DNA of 64,000 bases from positions 124,001-188,000 of the forward strand of contig NZ_CADIKI010000012.1 in the NCBI RefSeq assembly GCF_902859935.1, given 5' to 3'. Shown here piece by piece: positions 27,497-36,914 of this stretch. Within the stretch, counting starts at the first letter, position 1; the number at the start of each line of letters is the position of its first letter. Under the pieces are notes generated by a model. The model saw nothing but the letters and a program-made list of their open reading frames with translations. It did not search any database and was not told the origin of the DNA. This stretch comes from Paraburkholderia fynbosensis (GTDB taxonomy: Bacteria > Pseudomonadota > Gammaproteobacteria > Burkholderiales > Burkholderiaceae). A program made the translations under genes and the position numbers.

Positions 27497-27745
27497 CTAT
27501 TTTTCGCTCGAGTTTTGATGTGGCGTTTTCGATCCTCGATTAGGTCGAGTGGGGTTCGGCGCGCAGGATACGATTACCCTTTCTCGCGACGGGATTACGT
27601 CATCGGGTTTCCCTGTCGGCACCGGAACTTCGTAGGTTTGCGGCAGCCGGATACTGCTGATATAGTTGCCCTTCGGCGCAGTCGCGCCGCCCATCTTCTC
27701 CATCTCATTCGACCCAAAGGGAGGCGTCACATGTTCGCAGTGCAT
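27497..27745 (-). CDS. Small hypothetical protein, possible remnant
   Basis: An 82-codon frame starting MHCEHVTPPFGSNEMEK. The first 50 codons use GC-rich third positions like neighbouring genes and read as plausible protein (KGNYISSIRLPQTYEVPVP). The last 25 residues look random and the frame ends next to the tRNA-Val terminator. It may be a small real gene or the 5' fragment of an interrupted one. I recognise no family. The remaining space to 27955 holds nothing I can identify. Confidence 0.3.
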   Translation of the reverse strand: MHCEHVTPPFGSNEMEKMGGATAPKGNYISSIRLPQTYEVPVPTGKPDDVIPSRERVIVSCAPNPTRPNRGSKTPHQNSSEK

Positions 27746-27955
27746 ATCGCTCTCCCTCGCATGGTCTCGCGATCGCCCTCACGACCTTAACCGTCGTCAG
27801 CCCGTCGCATATGCGAGTCCGCCTGAAAAGGTGTGACGAGCAAATCCCAGACAGCCCTGAGTCGCATTGCCGGTGCATGCCGGCCCGCCTGACTGTCTCG
27901 TCCCTTCGCTTCTGACTGGAACCTCGGTGCGTTCATGCGCGCCGGGTCGTGGCAA

Positions 27956-29833
27956 ATGGCTAACAAAAAACTCGACTTTCGCGGACAAGCCTTTAAGGAT
28001 GTCCTCGGTTTCACCTTCAATCACTGGGCGCAACAGCCGTGGCGCGTCGTCGTCATCGCGGCGCTGGTGCTGTGCTCGGCATTGGCTGATGTGCTCACGC
28101 CGGTGTTCGCCGGACGCCTGGTCGACGCAATCGCCTCCGGACCGGCCGGCAACGAGAGCGCCTGGGGCGCGGCGGTCACGGCCTTCTGCGTGCTGGCCGC
28201 GCTCGGCCTCGGCGCGACGCTGCTTCGCCAAGGCGTGTACTTCAACATCATCCGGCTCACGCTGAAGATGATGAGCGAGATCGCCGCGAACGCGTTTCAT
28301 CGCGTGCAACGCTTTTCGACCGACTGGCACGCCAACAGCTTTGCCGGCTCCACCGTGCGCAAGATCACGCGCGGCATGTGGGCGCTCGACCTGCTCAACG
28401 ACACGCTCCTGATCGCGCTGCTGCCGTCGCTGGCCATGCTGATCGGCGCCACCGTGCTGCTCGGCTGGCGCTGGCCGATGATGGGCGCGGTCGTCGGGAT
28501 CGGCTCGCTGCTGTATATCGCCGTGACCGTGGCCATGTCGCTCGGCTTCGTCGCGCCGGCCGCGCGCCTCGCGAACGCATGGGACACGCGCATGGGCGGC
28601 GCGCTCGCGGATGCAGTCAGCTGCAACGGCGTCGTAAAGGCTTTCGGCGCGGAAGAACGCGAGGAAATGCTGCTTCAACGCGTGATCGGCAAGTGGCGTC
28701 ACCGCACGCGCCGCACATGGGTGCGCGGCACGATCAACGGCGGTGTGCAGGGCGGCATGCTGGTGGCGATCCAGGCAGCCATTCTCGGTGTGGCGCTGTT
28801 GCTGTGGGCGCGCGGCCAGGCGAGCGTCGGTGACATCACCTTCGCGCTGACGATGTTCTTCATGCTGCAAGGCTATCTGCGCGATGTCGGCATGCACATC
28901 CGCAACCTGCAACGTTCGGTCAACGATATGGAAGAACTGGTCGCGCTGGAGAGTCAGCCACTCGGCATCGAAGACCGCCCCAGCGCGGGTCCGATCGCGA
29001 TCAGCCAAGGCGAGATCCGCTTTGAGCAGGTCAGTTTCCATTACGACGCGCACGACCAGCCGCTGTACGAGAACTTTTCCCTGCGCATCGCGCCGGGGGA
29101 ACGCATCGGGCTGGTCGGGCATTCGGGCTCGGGCAAGACGACCTTCATCAAGCTGATTCAGCGCCTCTACGATATTTCCGGCGGCCGGATCACAATCGAT
29201 GGTCAGGATATCGCTCAGGTGCGGCAGGCGTCGCTACGTAGCCAGATCGCGATCGTTCAGCAGGAGCCGGTGCTGTTTCACCGCTCGCTCGCCGAGAACA
29301 TCGCCTATGCGCGGCCCGGCGCGAGCCGCGCCGAGATCGAGCGGGCCGCGCAACTCGCCAGTGCACATGGCTTCATCAGCGCGCTACCCAATGGCTATGA
29401 CACGCTGGTCGGCGAACGCGGCATCAAGCTTTCGGGCGGCGAACGTCAGCGCGTCGCGATCGCGCGCGCTTTCCTCGCCGACGCCCCGATCCTCATTCTG
29501 GACGAAGCGACGTCGAGCCTCGACAGCGAAAGCGAAGTGCTGATTCAGCAGGCGATGGAGCGGCTGATGATCGGCCGCACGACGCTGGTGGTCGCGCACC
29601 GCCTGTCCACCGTGCGTGCGCTGGACAGACTGCTGGTGCTGGACAAGGGCAAGGTGATCGAGGAAGGCAGCCACGACGCGTTGATCAGGCGCGAGAACGG
29701 CTTGTACCGGCGCCTGTTCGAACGCCAGGCACTGGAACTCGTCAAGGGTCTCGGCGAATCGGAGTTCATGCGTGAGACCGCCGGGTCCAACGCAGATCGG
29801 ATGGATGATGCGGGCCTGCTGGTGGGAAAGTAA
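27956..29833 (+). CDS. ABC exporter half-transporter (fused permease and ATPase)
   Basis: A 625-residue type I exporter subunit: about six membrane helices in residues 20-320, then a nucleotide-binding domain. The latter has Walker A GHSGSGKTT, a Q-loop (IVQQEPVLFHRS), signature LSGGERQRV, Walker B ILILDEATSSLD and switch VAHRLSTV. I start at the ATG at 27956 (MANKKLDFRGQ); a start seven codons earlier is open. Such proteins work as dimers to export lipids, glycolipids, peptides or drugs. No substrate can be named. A second exporter of the same build lies 3.5 kb downstream. Confidence 0.9.
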   Translation: MANKKLDFRGQAFKDVLGFTFNHWAQQPWRVVVIAALVLCSALADVLTPVFAGRLVDAIASGPAGNESAWGAAVTAFCVLAALGLGATLLRQGVYFNIIRLTLKMMSEIAANAFHRVQRFSTDWHANSFAGSTVRKITRGMWALDLLNDTLLIALLPSLAMLIGATVLLGWRWPMMGAVVGIGSLLYIAVTVAMSLGFVAPAARLANAWDTRMGGALADAVSCNGVVKAFGAEEREEMLLQRVIGKWRHRTRRTWVRGTINGGVQGGMLVAIQAAILGVALLLWARGQASVGDITFALTMFFMLQGYLRDVGMHIRNLQRSVNDMEELVALESQPLGIEDRPSAGPIAISQGEIRFEQVSFHYDAHDQPLYENFSLRIAPGERIGLVGHSGSGKTTFIKLIQRLYDISGGRITIDGQDIAQVRQASLRSQIAIVQQEPVLFHRSLAENIAYARPGASRAEIERAAQLASAHGFISALPNGYDTLVGERGIKLSGGERQRVAIARAFLADAPILILDEATSSLDSESEVLIQQAMERLMIGRTTLVVAHRLSTVRALDRLLVLDKGKVIEEGSHDALIRRENGLYRRLFERQALELVKGLGESEFMRETAGSNADRMDDAGLLVGK

Positions 29834-29990
29834 ATTGCAGCGGGCGTATGTGGCGCCACGCCCGGCACCTTGGAACATGGACCATGTGAAGCCGCGTTCT
29901 GCCGATGCTGCGCGTCCACGGCCTTCACATAGCTGCGCACGCGAGCGCGCCCACCCTGCCCCGCTTCGGCTTGCCGCCGCTAGAGTTCGG

Positions 29991-30455
29991 CTACACCACG
30001 CCGGCCGGCAAGCCGACGCCGCGCGCCATCCCGGTTGCCGCAAACACCATGAGCACCAGCAACACGGTCTGGATCACGCTGTAACGCGCATACGACCGCG
30101 CATTTTTCAGATCCGGCGGAGTGCCTTTGCGGATTGACGCGCGCCAGCGCATCAGCGCGAGCATGGATGGCACTTCGAGGATCAGAATCAGCACGAGCAG
30201 CGTCATCTTGACGTGAAAGAGCGGCTGGTGAAGATAGTAGTCCGCGCCCTTCTCGTAGCTGCCGAAAACGCGCATCAAGCCGGTGATGATCAACACCAGG
30301 GCGGACAGGCCCCACCGCGTATCCGCGCGAAATACGGAGCGCAACGCGGCCGGCACGGACGCGCGGCGCAGCGCCCAGGTGCGCCGCAGAATCGAGGCGA
30401 GCGCAAAACCGTAAGCGAGCAGATGAAGGGCGGCAAGCAACCAGCGAACCAGCAT
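29991..30455 (-). CDS. DUF2214-type membrane protein
   Basis: A 154-residue protein with four likely membrane helices (about residues 3-22, 46-64, 82-102 and 126-150). The pattern, including VFRADTRWGLSALVLIITG and the helix region around HVKMTLL, fits the DUF2214 family of predicted membrane proteins, whose function is unknown. It converges on the ABC exporter gene. A 157-bp gap separates them, with a small hairpin near 29853-29873. Confidence 0.7.
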   Translation of the reverse strand: MLVRWLLAALHLLAYGFALASILRRTWALRRASVPAALRSVFRADTRWGLSALVLIITGLMRVFGSYEKGADYYLHQPLFHVKMTLLVLILILEVPSMLALMRWRASIRKGTPPDLKNARSYARYSVIQTVLLVLMVFAATGMARGVGLPAGVV

Positions 30456-30606
30456 AGCGACTCCTGCAAAAGACGCGACACGATCGATGTATGTCCACTC
30501 ACCCGCACTGAACGGCCGGGCACCGTGACTTCATTATCGGCCAAGGCCCGATTGACGACGTGCTGATCGGCCACGCGGTGTGATCCACTGCACAAAGCAT
30601 GCAGCT

Positions 30607-31512
30607 TCAGACTTGCCGCAGAGTTGTGTCAAGCGCCCGAGCGGCGACCCGATCGCCCTCGGTCGTCAGCGTGGCGCGAAATACGGTTTGCCGATTGTGG
30701 CCCGCGGCGGCCGGCGAATCCCACAACAATTCGACTCCTGGACGGCGCCCGAACACGCCGCGCACGAGTGCCGGGGCCGCGACCGAACCCAGCGGCGCAG
30801 CCGTGGAGCCCGGCTCGCCCATCGCACCGAACGCGACCGCGGGGGCCGGCGCCGGCGTGGGCCGCGGGTCTTGTCCGGCGGCCCAGCGCACGGACAGCTC
30901 GCGCGCGTCGTACTGTCCTACCTTGCGGCGCTCGGCCCACACGATCACCGTACGCGTGGCGGGATCGAGCGCGACCGCATAACGGCCGATCGCAAAACGC
31001 CGCGCGGCGATGTTGGTCCGCCACAGCGGGCGCGGCCGGCAGATCCACAGCACGGCCGCGTACAGCAGCGGCGCGACCAGCAGCCAGCCGTTGGTCGCCG
31101 CCACGGCCTGCGCGGCACGCCGCCAGCCAGCGCTCGCCACGAATACGCCAACCGACCAGAGCGCGAATACAAACCCAAGGAAAGCGAACAGACGCAGCGC
31201 CTGCCGCAGCCATTGCGGCAGCGGATGAAACGGACGCTCGGCCACGGCGCGCGCGCCCGGCAGGAAAATCAGCAGGAACAGGAAAACCAGGTTGATGCAT
31301 GCCCACGGCGACGACACCATCGCCGACAGCGCAGCGGCGAGATCCATCTGCGCCATCGAAAAAAGCCAGCGAGCGACAAGCACGAGACCGATGGCGCGTA
31401 ACGCGAAAATCGTTCCGGCGCCAGGCGCGGCATTCGCTCGCGTCTCTTTCGTTCTCGCCAAGGCATCCTCCTGTCGTCGGCGGCGCCGCAGCCAAATTTG
31501 CGGCACGGCCAT
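30607..31512 (-). CDS. Hypothetical membrane protein
   Basis: A 301-residue frame starting MAVPQIWLRRRRRQEDAL. It has about four hydrophobic helices (about residues 38-58, 66-86, 108-128 and 140-160), then a soluble C-terminal half with a Pro/Ala-rich stretch (PRPTPAPAPAV). I recognise no family. A second frame of nearly equal length overlaps it on the same strand, but that one is dominated by Arg and Gly and lacks membrane helices, so I take this one as real. It lies downstream of the glycosyltransferase in the other variable genes. Confidence 0.6.
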   Translation of the reverse strand: MAVPQIWLRRRRRQEDALARTKETRANAAPGAGTIFALRAIGLVLVARWLFSMAQMDLAAALSAMVSSPWACINLVFLFLLIFLPGARAVAERPFHPLPQWLRQALRLFAFLGFVFALWSVGVFVASAGWRRAAQAVAATNGWLLVAPLLYAAVLWICRPRPLWRTNIAARRFAIGRYAVALDPATRTVIVWAERRKVGQYDARELSVRWAAGQDPRPTPAPAPAVAFGAMGEPGSTAAPLGSVAAPALVRGVFGRRPGVELLWDSPAAAGHNRQTVFRATLTTEGDRVAARALDTTLRQV

Positions 31513-31602
31513 TATAGGGATATTACCGAGAGTGGCTCAGTCTTACCGGCGCGAAGAGCCTACTTTCGTCCACACACTGCAAAAAACGCGGCGCGCATGC
31601 AA

Positions 31603-31636
31603 CAACGCCCCGTGAGCGCTGGCTCACGGGGCGTTG
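31603..31636 (-). terminator. 15-bp GC hairpin after the GT4 gene
   Basis: CAACGCCCCGTGAGC pairs perfectly with its complement around a four-base loop. No T run follows on the minus strand, so it may act as a transcript end-protector or with partial termination. Confidence 0.5.
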
Positions 31637-31692
31637 CAGGTGGCCTGAGGAGCGCCCTGAAGCGCTCTTTCAGTCGGCTGAGCGACTAAAGA

Positions 31693-32757
31693 TCAGTTCG
31701 CGTTGACTTCGCGAAGCACCGTGCGCTGTTTCTGACGCAGCAGTTCTTCGTAGGTAGCGACGTAGTTCCTCGCCATGACCTTCGACGAGAAGCGCGCTTC
31801 GAACGCGTTGCGCACCCCGGCGCGCGGCAGCGTGTGCAGGCGCTTGACGGCCGCGACTGCGCTGATTTCATCTTCGACGACGAAGCCCGACACGCCGTTC
31901 TCGATCACTTCCGGCACCGAACCGCGATTGAACGCGATCACCGGCGTACCGCAAGCCATCGCTTCGATCATCACCAGACCGAAGGGCTCCGGCCAGTCGA
32001 TGGGGAACACCAGTGCATGCGCGTTGCCGAGAAACTCACGCTTTTCGGCTTCGCCGATTTCGCCGATGTATTCGACGTGCGGGAGCGCCATCAGCGGCTT
32101 GATCACTTCTTCGTAATAGGCACGATCGGCCTTGTCGATCTTCGCGGCAACCTTGAGCTTCATGCCTGCCTGGCCGGCGATACGGATCGCACGGTCGAGA
32201 CCCTTCTCCGGCGAGACACGGCCAAGGAATGCGAGGTAGCCCGGCTCGACGTCCTTGATCGGCGTGAGCACGTTTTCCGGCAGACCGTGATAAACGGTTT
32301 GCAGCCAGTTCGCTTGCGGCAGCGGAATGCGCTGGTTGTCCGAGATCGACACCACCGGCACGTCGCTGAACGTATTGAAGATCGGCTGCAGTTCCGGCAG
32401 ATCGAGACGGCCGTGCAGCGTCGTCACGAACGGCACCGGCTGGCGCGCGAACAGCGAGAACGGGTAGTAGTCGATGTGAAAATGCAGCACGTCGAACTCG
32501 TCCGCGCGGCGGCGCACTTCTTCGAGCAGCAGCATGTGCGGCGCCATCACGTCGCGGATCGTCGGGTCGAGGCGCAGCGCCTGCGGCCAGAAGGCTTCGA
32601 GTTTCGCCGAAGTTTGCGAATCGCCGCTCGCGAAGAGCGTGACGTCGTGGCCTTGCTCGACCAGTGCTTCGGTCAGATAGGACACCACGCGTTCCGTACC
32701 ACCATACAGCTTGGGAGGAACCGCCTCGTGCAGCGGAGCGATTTGAGCGATTCGCAT
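31693..32757 (-). CDS. Family 4 glycosyltransferase
   Basis: A 354-residue GT-B-fold enzyme. The N-terminal half has the glycine loop PPKLYGGTERVVSYL; the C-terminal half has GRVSPEKGLDRAI and the donor-binding E-x7-E motif in EPFGLVMIEAMACGTPVI. It should transfer a sugar from a nucleotide sugar to a glycan or lipid acceptor, but neither is predictable here. An AGGAG ribosome site precedes the ATG. No other polysaccharide genes flank it, but two ABC exporters are close. Confidence 0.88.
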   Translation of the reverse strand: MRIAQIAPLHEAVPPKLYGGTERVVSYLTEALVEQGHDVTLFASGDSQTSAKLEAFWPQALRLDPTIRDVMAPHMLLLEEVRRRADEFDVLHFHIDYYPFSLFARQPVPFVTTLHGRLDLPELQPIFNTFSDVPVVSISDNQRIPLPQANWLQTVYHGLPENVLTPIKDVEPGYLAFLGRVSPEKGLDRAIRIAGQAGMKLKVAAKIDKADRAYYEEVIKPLMALPHVEYIGEIGEAEKREFLGNAHALVFPIDWPEPFGLVMIEAMACGTPVIAFNRGSVPEVIENGVSGFVVEDEISAVAAVKRLHTLPRAGVRNAFEARFSSKVMARNYVATYEELLRQKQRTVLREVNAN

Positions 32758-33369
32758 AATGGAGAACTCCTAGTAAAAAATCAGGCAAAAGTACTGCGTT
32801 TGATAAAAGCGACTCGCTTGCTCGCCAGGGCCGTCTGGCCGGACATGCCGGGGCGGGCCTGATTCTTTCGAGAAATCCTGCGATGGATCGCTTGGGAATG
32901 AGCCCAGACTGGCCGATCACCGTCTGCGCATGCGAGTAAACGCACACGTGAGACCTGCGTTGACAAATTGTCAGATATTTCCAAGCTTGCCGGGCTCTAC
33001 GGAGCATGCATTATCGGTGCCGGGCTTCTCGCTGCACCACAACATTTCAAAGTCTTTACGTTGTTACAAACGCGAAACACTTTGCAAACCCTTGTTTTAT
33101 AAGAGAGTTCTACAGTGGCAACTGGCTTCCGGCGGGGACCGCGAATGCGGCGTCTGCAAGCGCTGCATCAACTTTGCCGGTACGCGTTGAAGAAATGCCG
33201 CAGCGCGGCTGAATGCAATCTGTAATTATATCTCGAATTTGTCCGTCACCCTGCGTGAACCACCCCGCCCATCAGCGGGTCCAGCAACTGCAGGGCGCGG
33301 AGGTCTATCGCGAAATCAATCGCGCCAATGCCCGGATACACAGGGCGCAATCGCTTTTGCATGTTTACA
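32758..33369. promoter_or_regulatory. Long AT-richer regulatory gap between GT4 and ABC exporter, with a dyad
   Basis: About 600 bp without a convincing gene between divergent transcription units. It contains a perfect operator-like dyad TGACAA-A-TTGTCA at 32961-32973 and AT-rich stretches near 33040-33110 and 33215-33240 that could hold promoters. A GCGAAGC-ATCG-GCTTCGC hairpin straddles its right end (33371-33388). Short frames here look random. Confidence 0.4.
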
Positions 33370-35295
33370 ATGCGAAGCATCGGCTTCGCGGCGAATCCAT
33401 CTTTTCCCGTGGCCCGCGCTTTGCATGCACAACCCGAAACACCTCGACCTCACGATCAATTGGAACAATTAACCCTCGCCCAGCGTAACGCCCAGAACGC
33501 AAAGCTCGCGAGCTATGCGCACCGGCCGCTTGCGTTTCTCTTCCGCTTTATCCGCCGCCATCCGCTCGCGCATGCGATCGTGCTGTGCAGCGTGTTTGCG
33601 GCCGTGGGCTGTGCGCTCGCTTCGCAATACGCGATCAAACATCTGATCGACGTGCTCGGCGAAGGCCGGCATCATCCCGGTCCGTTGTGGGGGGCGTTCG
33701 CGATCCTCGTCGGCCTGATTGCCGCGGACAACCTGCTATGGCGCGTCGGCGGCTGGGTCGCCGCGCATACGTTCGTCGCCGTGACCGGCGACCTGCGGCG
33801 CGACCTTTTCCAGTATCTGAGCGGGCACTCGCCGACCTACTACTCCGAGAAGCAGCCCGGCATGCTGGCGAGCCGGATCACGGCGACCTCGAACGCCGTC
33901 TACACCGCCGAGAACACCACCGCCTGGAACGTGCTGCCGCCGTGCATCGCGGTGCTCGGCGCAATCGTCATGATCATCGCCGTGAATCCGCTGATGGCCG
34001 TCGGCCTGATGCTGTGCTCGGCGATTCTGTCGGTCGTGCTGTACAAGCTCGCGGGGCGCGGCTCGGCGCGCCATCACCATTTCGCCACCAAGGCGGCGTC
34101 GGTGGACGGCGAACTGGTCGACGTGATCAGCAACATGGGTCTCGTGCGCGCGTTTGGCATGACGTTTCGCGAGCAGCAGCGCTTCGGTGCAACGGTCAAG
34201 GCCGAGATGGACGCGCGCCAGCAAAGCCTGCTGTATCTGGAGAAGCTGCGCTTGCTGCATGCGGTGATTACCGCGCTGCTGTCGGCGGGTCTGCTGGGCT
34301 GGGCGCTCTGGCTGTGGGATCAAGGCAAGGCGACCTCGGGCGACATCGTGCTCGTCAGCTCGCTCGGCTTCACGATTCTGCACGGCACGCGCGACTTGGC
34401 CGTCGCGCTCGTCGACGTCACGCAACACGTAGCGCGGCTCGCGGAAGCCGTGCGCACGCTGCTCGAACCGCACGGCATGCCGGATCGCGACGACTCGACC
34501 GAACTCGTGCCGCAAGGCGGCCGGGTCGATTTCGAAGGCGTGACGTTCGCTTACCCGCGCCGCCGTCCCATTCTCGATCACTTCGACCTGCGTATCGAAC
34601 CCGGCCAGCGGGTCGGCTTGATCGGCAAGTCAGGCGCGGGCAAATCCACCGTGCTGGCGCTGCTGCAGCGCTTCTACGAAACCCAAGGCGGTGCGATCAG
34701 GATCGACGGCCAGGACATCGCGACGGTCACGCAGGACAGCCTGCGCCATACGATCGCGCTCGTGCCGCAGGACATCTCGCTGTTCCATCGCACGGTGTAC
34801 GAGAACATCGCTTACGGACGCCCTGAAGCGAGCCGTGAGGAAGTGCTCACGGCCGCGCGCGAAGCGCGTTGCTCGGACTTCATCGAAGCGATGCCGGAAG
34901 GCTACGACACGATCGTCGGCGACCGTGGCGTGAAGCTGTCGGGCGGCCAGCGCCAGCGGATCGCGATTGCGCGGGCGATTCTGAAAAACGCGCCGATCCT
35001 GCTGCTCGACGAAGCCACCTCGGCGCTCGACAGCGCCTCGGAAGAAGCGATCCAGAAGGCGCTCGACCGGCTGATGGTCGGCCGCACGGTGATCGCGATC
35101 GCGCACCGGCTGTCGACGCTGAACAACTTCGACCGCATCATCGTGATGAGCGCCGGCAAGGTAATCGACGACGGCAGCCCGGAAGAGTTGCGCCAACGTC
35201 CGGGCCTGTATCGCGATCTGCTCACGAAACAGTACGGCAAGGGTACGACGCTGCACATCGGCGGCAAGAAGGTCGACGAACAGCACGTGGTCTGA
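33370..35295 (+). CDS. ABC exporter half-transporter (MsbA-like)
   Basis: A type I ABC exporter: six membrane helices across about residues 55-320 of the frame, then an ATPase domain with Walker A GKSGAGKST, Q-loop VPQDISLFHRT, signature LSGGQRQRI, Walker B ILLLDEATSALD and IAHRLSTL. The organisation resembles MsbA or lipid-linked exporters, but substrate is unknown. The start is unclear: ATGs at 33328, 33361 and 33370, a GTG at 33409 and TTGs further on are all open and none has a good ribosome site. I use 33370. It faces a shared terminator with otsA. Confidence 0.88.
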   Translation: MRSIGFAANPSFPVARALHAQPETPRPHDQLEQLTLAQRNAQNAKLASYAHRPLAFLFRFIRRHPLAHAIVLCSVFAAVGCALASQYAIKHLIDVLGEGRHHPGPLWGAFAILVGLIAADNLLWRVGGWVAAHTFVAVTGDLRRDLFQYLSGHSPTYYSEKQPGMLASRITATSNAVYTAENTTAWNVLPPCIAVLGAIVMIIAVNPLMAVGLMLCSAILSVVLYKLAGRGSARHHHFATKAASVDGELVDVISNMGLVRAFGMTFREQQRFGATVKAEMDARQQSLLYLEKLRLLHAVITALLSAGLLGWALWLWDQGKATSGDIVLVSSLGFTILHGTRDLAVALVDVTQHVARLAEAVRTLLEPHGMPDRDDSTELVPQGGRVDFEGVTFAYPRRRPILDHFDLRIEPGQRVGLIGKSGAGKSTVLALLQRFYETQGGAIRIDGQDIATVTQDSLRHTIALVPQDISLFHRTVYENIAYGRPEASREEVLTAAREARCSDFIEAMPEGYDTIVGDRGVKLSGGQRQRIAIARAILKNAPILLLDEATSALDSASEEAIQKALDRLMVGRTVIAIAHRLSTLNNFDRIIVMSAGKVIDDGSPEELRQRPGLYRDLLTKQYGKGTTLHIGGKKVDEQHVV

Positions 35296-35327
35296 ACGGC
35301 GCGCCGCGCGAAGTTATCAGCCAAAGA

Positions 35328-35353
35328 AAAAGCCGCTCACGTGAGCGGCTTTT
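35328..35353. terminator. Bidirectional terminator between the ABC exporter and otsA
   Basis: AAAAGCCGCTCAC is followed directly by its complement GTGAGCGGCTTTT, a 26-bp palindrome with A and T flanks, placed between convergent genes. Confidence 0.85.
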
Positions 35354-35401
35354 CCGTTTTTCAGGCTGTGCGATCAGGAGGCGCGGCAGCCAACCCTGCC
35401 G

Positions 35402-36859
35402 CTATTGCTCCACGCTATCACGCACTGTCTGCCTGGAGCCTGCCCTCACCTTCCTGCTTCTGCCGGACTTCGTACTCTCTACGCTCTGCAAATCGCACAT
35501 GAAGTTATCGCGCCACACGGACACATTGTTCTCGCGCAACTGCACCATCATGTCGCGATAGCGCGCCTGACGTTCCGCGAGCGGCATCGCGAGCGCATTG
35601 GCGAGCGCCTCGGCCATGCCGTCGATGTCGACCGGATTGACGATCAGCGCGCCCTCCAGCTCCTGCGCCGCGCCGGCAAAGCGTGACAGCACCAGCACCC
35701 CGGGATTCTCCGGGTCCTGCGCCGACACATATTCCTTGGCGACGAGGTTCATCCCATCGCGCAACGGCGTGACGTAGCCGACATGCGCGGTGCGAAACAG
35801 CGCGGCCAGCACCGAGCGCTCGTACTGCTTGTGAATGTAGAGAATCGGCGTCCAGTCCAGTTCGGCGAAGCGTCCGTTGATGCGCCCCGACTCGCCTTCG
35901 AGCTGCAAGCGGATGTCCTGGTAAGCGTGCATGTCGGCGCGCGTCGGCGGCGCAATCTGCAGGAACGACACCTTGTTGCGTTGCGCGGCCACCTGCTCGA
36001 GCAGACGCTCGAAAGCGCGAAAACGTTCGACCAGCCCCTTCGAATAATCGAGACGGTCCACGCTCATGATCAGCTTGCGCGAATGCAGCGTCGCCTTCAT
36101 CGTGCGCACCGGCTTGCCGCGCTCGCCCGCTTTCGCGAGTTCGGCAATCTCGTCCGGATATACGCCGATCGGATAAGCCGCGGCGCGCAACGTGCGCCCG
36201 AACGCGTGGATGCTCTGCGGGCCGCGAGCCGACACGTCGACCGTGCCCTGCGCTTCGTTGACGATGTAGTCGCCGAACGCACGCAGATCCGGCTCGGTCT
36301 GGAAGCCGAGCAGATCGAACGAACACAAGGCTTCGACCAACTCGCGATGCGGCGGCACCGCCAGCAGCACCTGCGAAGCCGGAAACGGAATATGCAGAAA
36401 GAAGCCGATGCGGTTCTTCACACCGGCCGCACGCAATGCCTGCGCGAACGGGATCAGGTGATAGTCGTGGACCCAGATCACATCGTCTTCACGCAGCAGC
36501 GGCACCAGTTGCTGCGCGAGCCAGCCATTGACGCGGCAGTAGCCTTCGAAGTCGTGCCGGTCGTATTGCAGCAGGTCGGCACGATAGTGGAACGCCGGCC
36601 ACAGCGTCGCGTTCGAGAAGCCGCGATAGTACTGGTCGTAGTCGCGGCGCATCAACGGGACGGTCGCGAAGGTCACGGGACCGCGCTCCTCCACCTTGAT
36701 CTGCGGCTGGCCTGAGCTGAGCACGTCCCCGCTCCAGCCAAACCACATGCCGCCGGTTTCCTTCAGCGCGTCATACACGCCGACCGCCAGACCGCCTGCC
36801 GCCGGGCCACCCTCCGAGATCGGGGCCACCCGGTTCGATACGATGATCAGTCGGCTCAT
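35402..36859 (-). CDS. otsA: Trehalose-6-phosphate synthase OtsA
   Basis: OtsA joins glucose-6-phosphate and UDP-glucose to give trehalose-6-phosphate, a desiccation and osmotic protectant precursor. The 485-residue GT20 protein starts MSRLIIVSNRVAP. It shows the typical blocks WFGWSG, WVHDYHLIPFAQALR, the base-binding region VDRLDYSKGLVERF and the acidic DGMNLVAKEYV with VLSRFAGAAQEL. The open frame extends upstream, but this start fits the family. It follows otsB by 55 bp, so the two form an operon. Confidence 0.95.
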   Translation of the reverse strand: MSRLIIVSNRVAPISEGGPAAGGLAVGVYDALKETGGMWFGWSGDVLSSGQPQIKVEERGPVTFATVPLMRRDYDQYYRGFSNATLWPAFHYRADLLQYDRHDFEGYCRVNGWLAQQLVPLLREDDVIWVHDYHLIPFAQALRAAGVKNRIGFFLHIPFPASQVLLAVPPHRELVEALCSFDLLGFQTEPDLRAFGDYIVNEAQGTVDVSARGPQSIHAFGRTLRAAAYPIGVYPDEIAELAKAGERGKPVRTMKATLHSRKLIMSVDRLDYSKGLVERFRAFERLLEQVAAQRNKVSFLQIAPPTRADMHAYQDIRLQLEGESGRINGRFAELDWTPILYIHKQYERSVLAALFRTAHVGYVTPLRDGMNLVAKEYVSAQDPENPGVLVLSRFAGAAQELEGALIVNPVDIDGMAEALANALAMPLAERQARYRDMMVQLRENNVSVWRDNFMCDLQSVESTKSGRSRKVRAGSRQTVRDSVEQ

Positions 36860-36914
36860 GAAGCGCGATTCCCGATGCGGTGCGTTGGGTGCGGCAAGCG
36901 ATGCGGCGCCGGCA

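Noticed and set aside
29980..30498. Alternative frame overlapping the DUF2214-type gene
   Set aside because: The 29991-30455 frame has clean membrane helices; this one does not.
30629..31495. Second 288-codon minus-strand frame overlapping the hypothetical membrane protein
   Set aside because: Arg/Gly-rich translation with no membrane helices; the 30607-31512 frame has coherent hydrophobic segments.
33239..33488. Short plus-strand frames in the GT4-ABC exporter gap
   Set aside because: No ribosome sites, no family features, and codon use unlike nearby genes.
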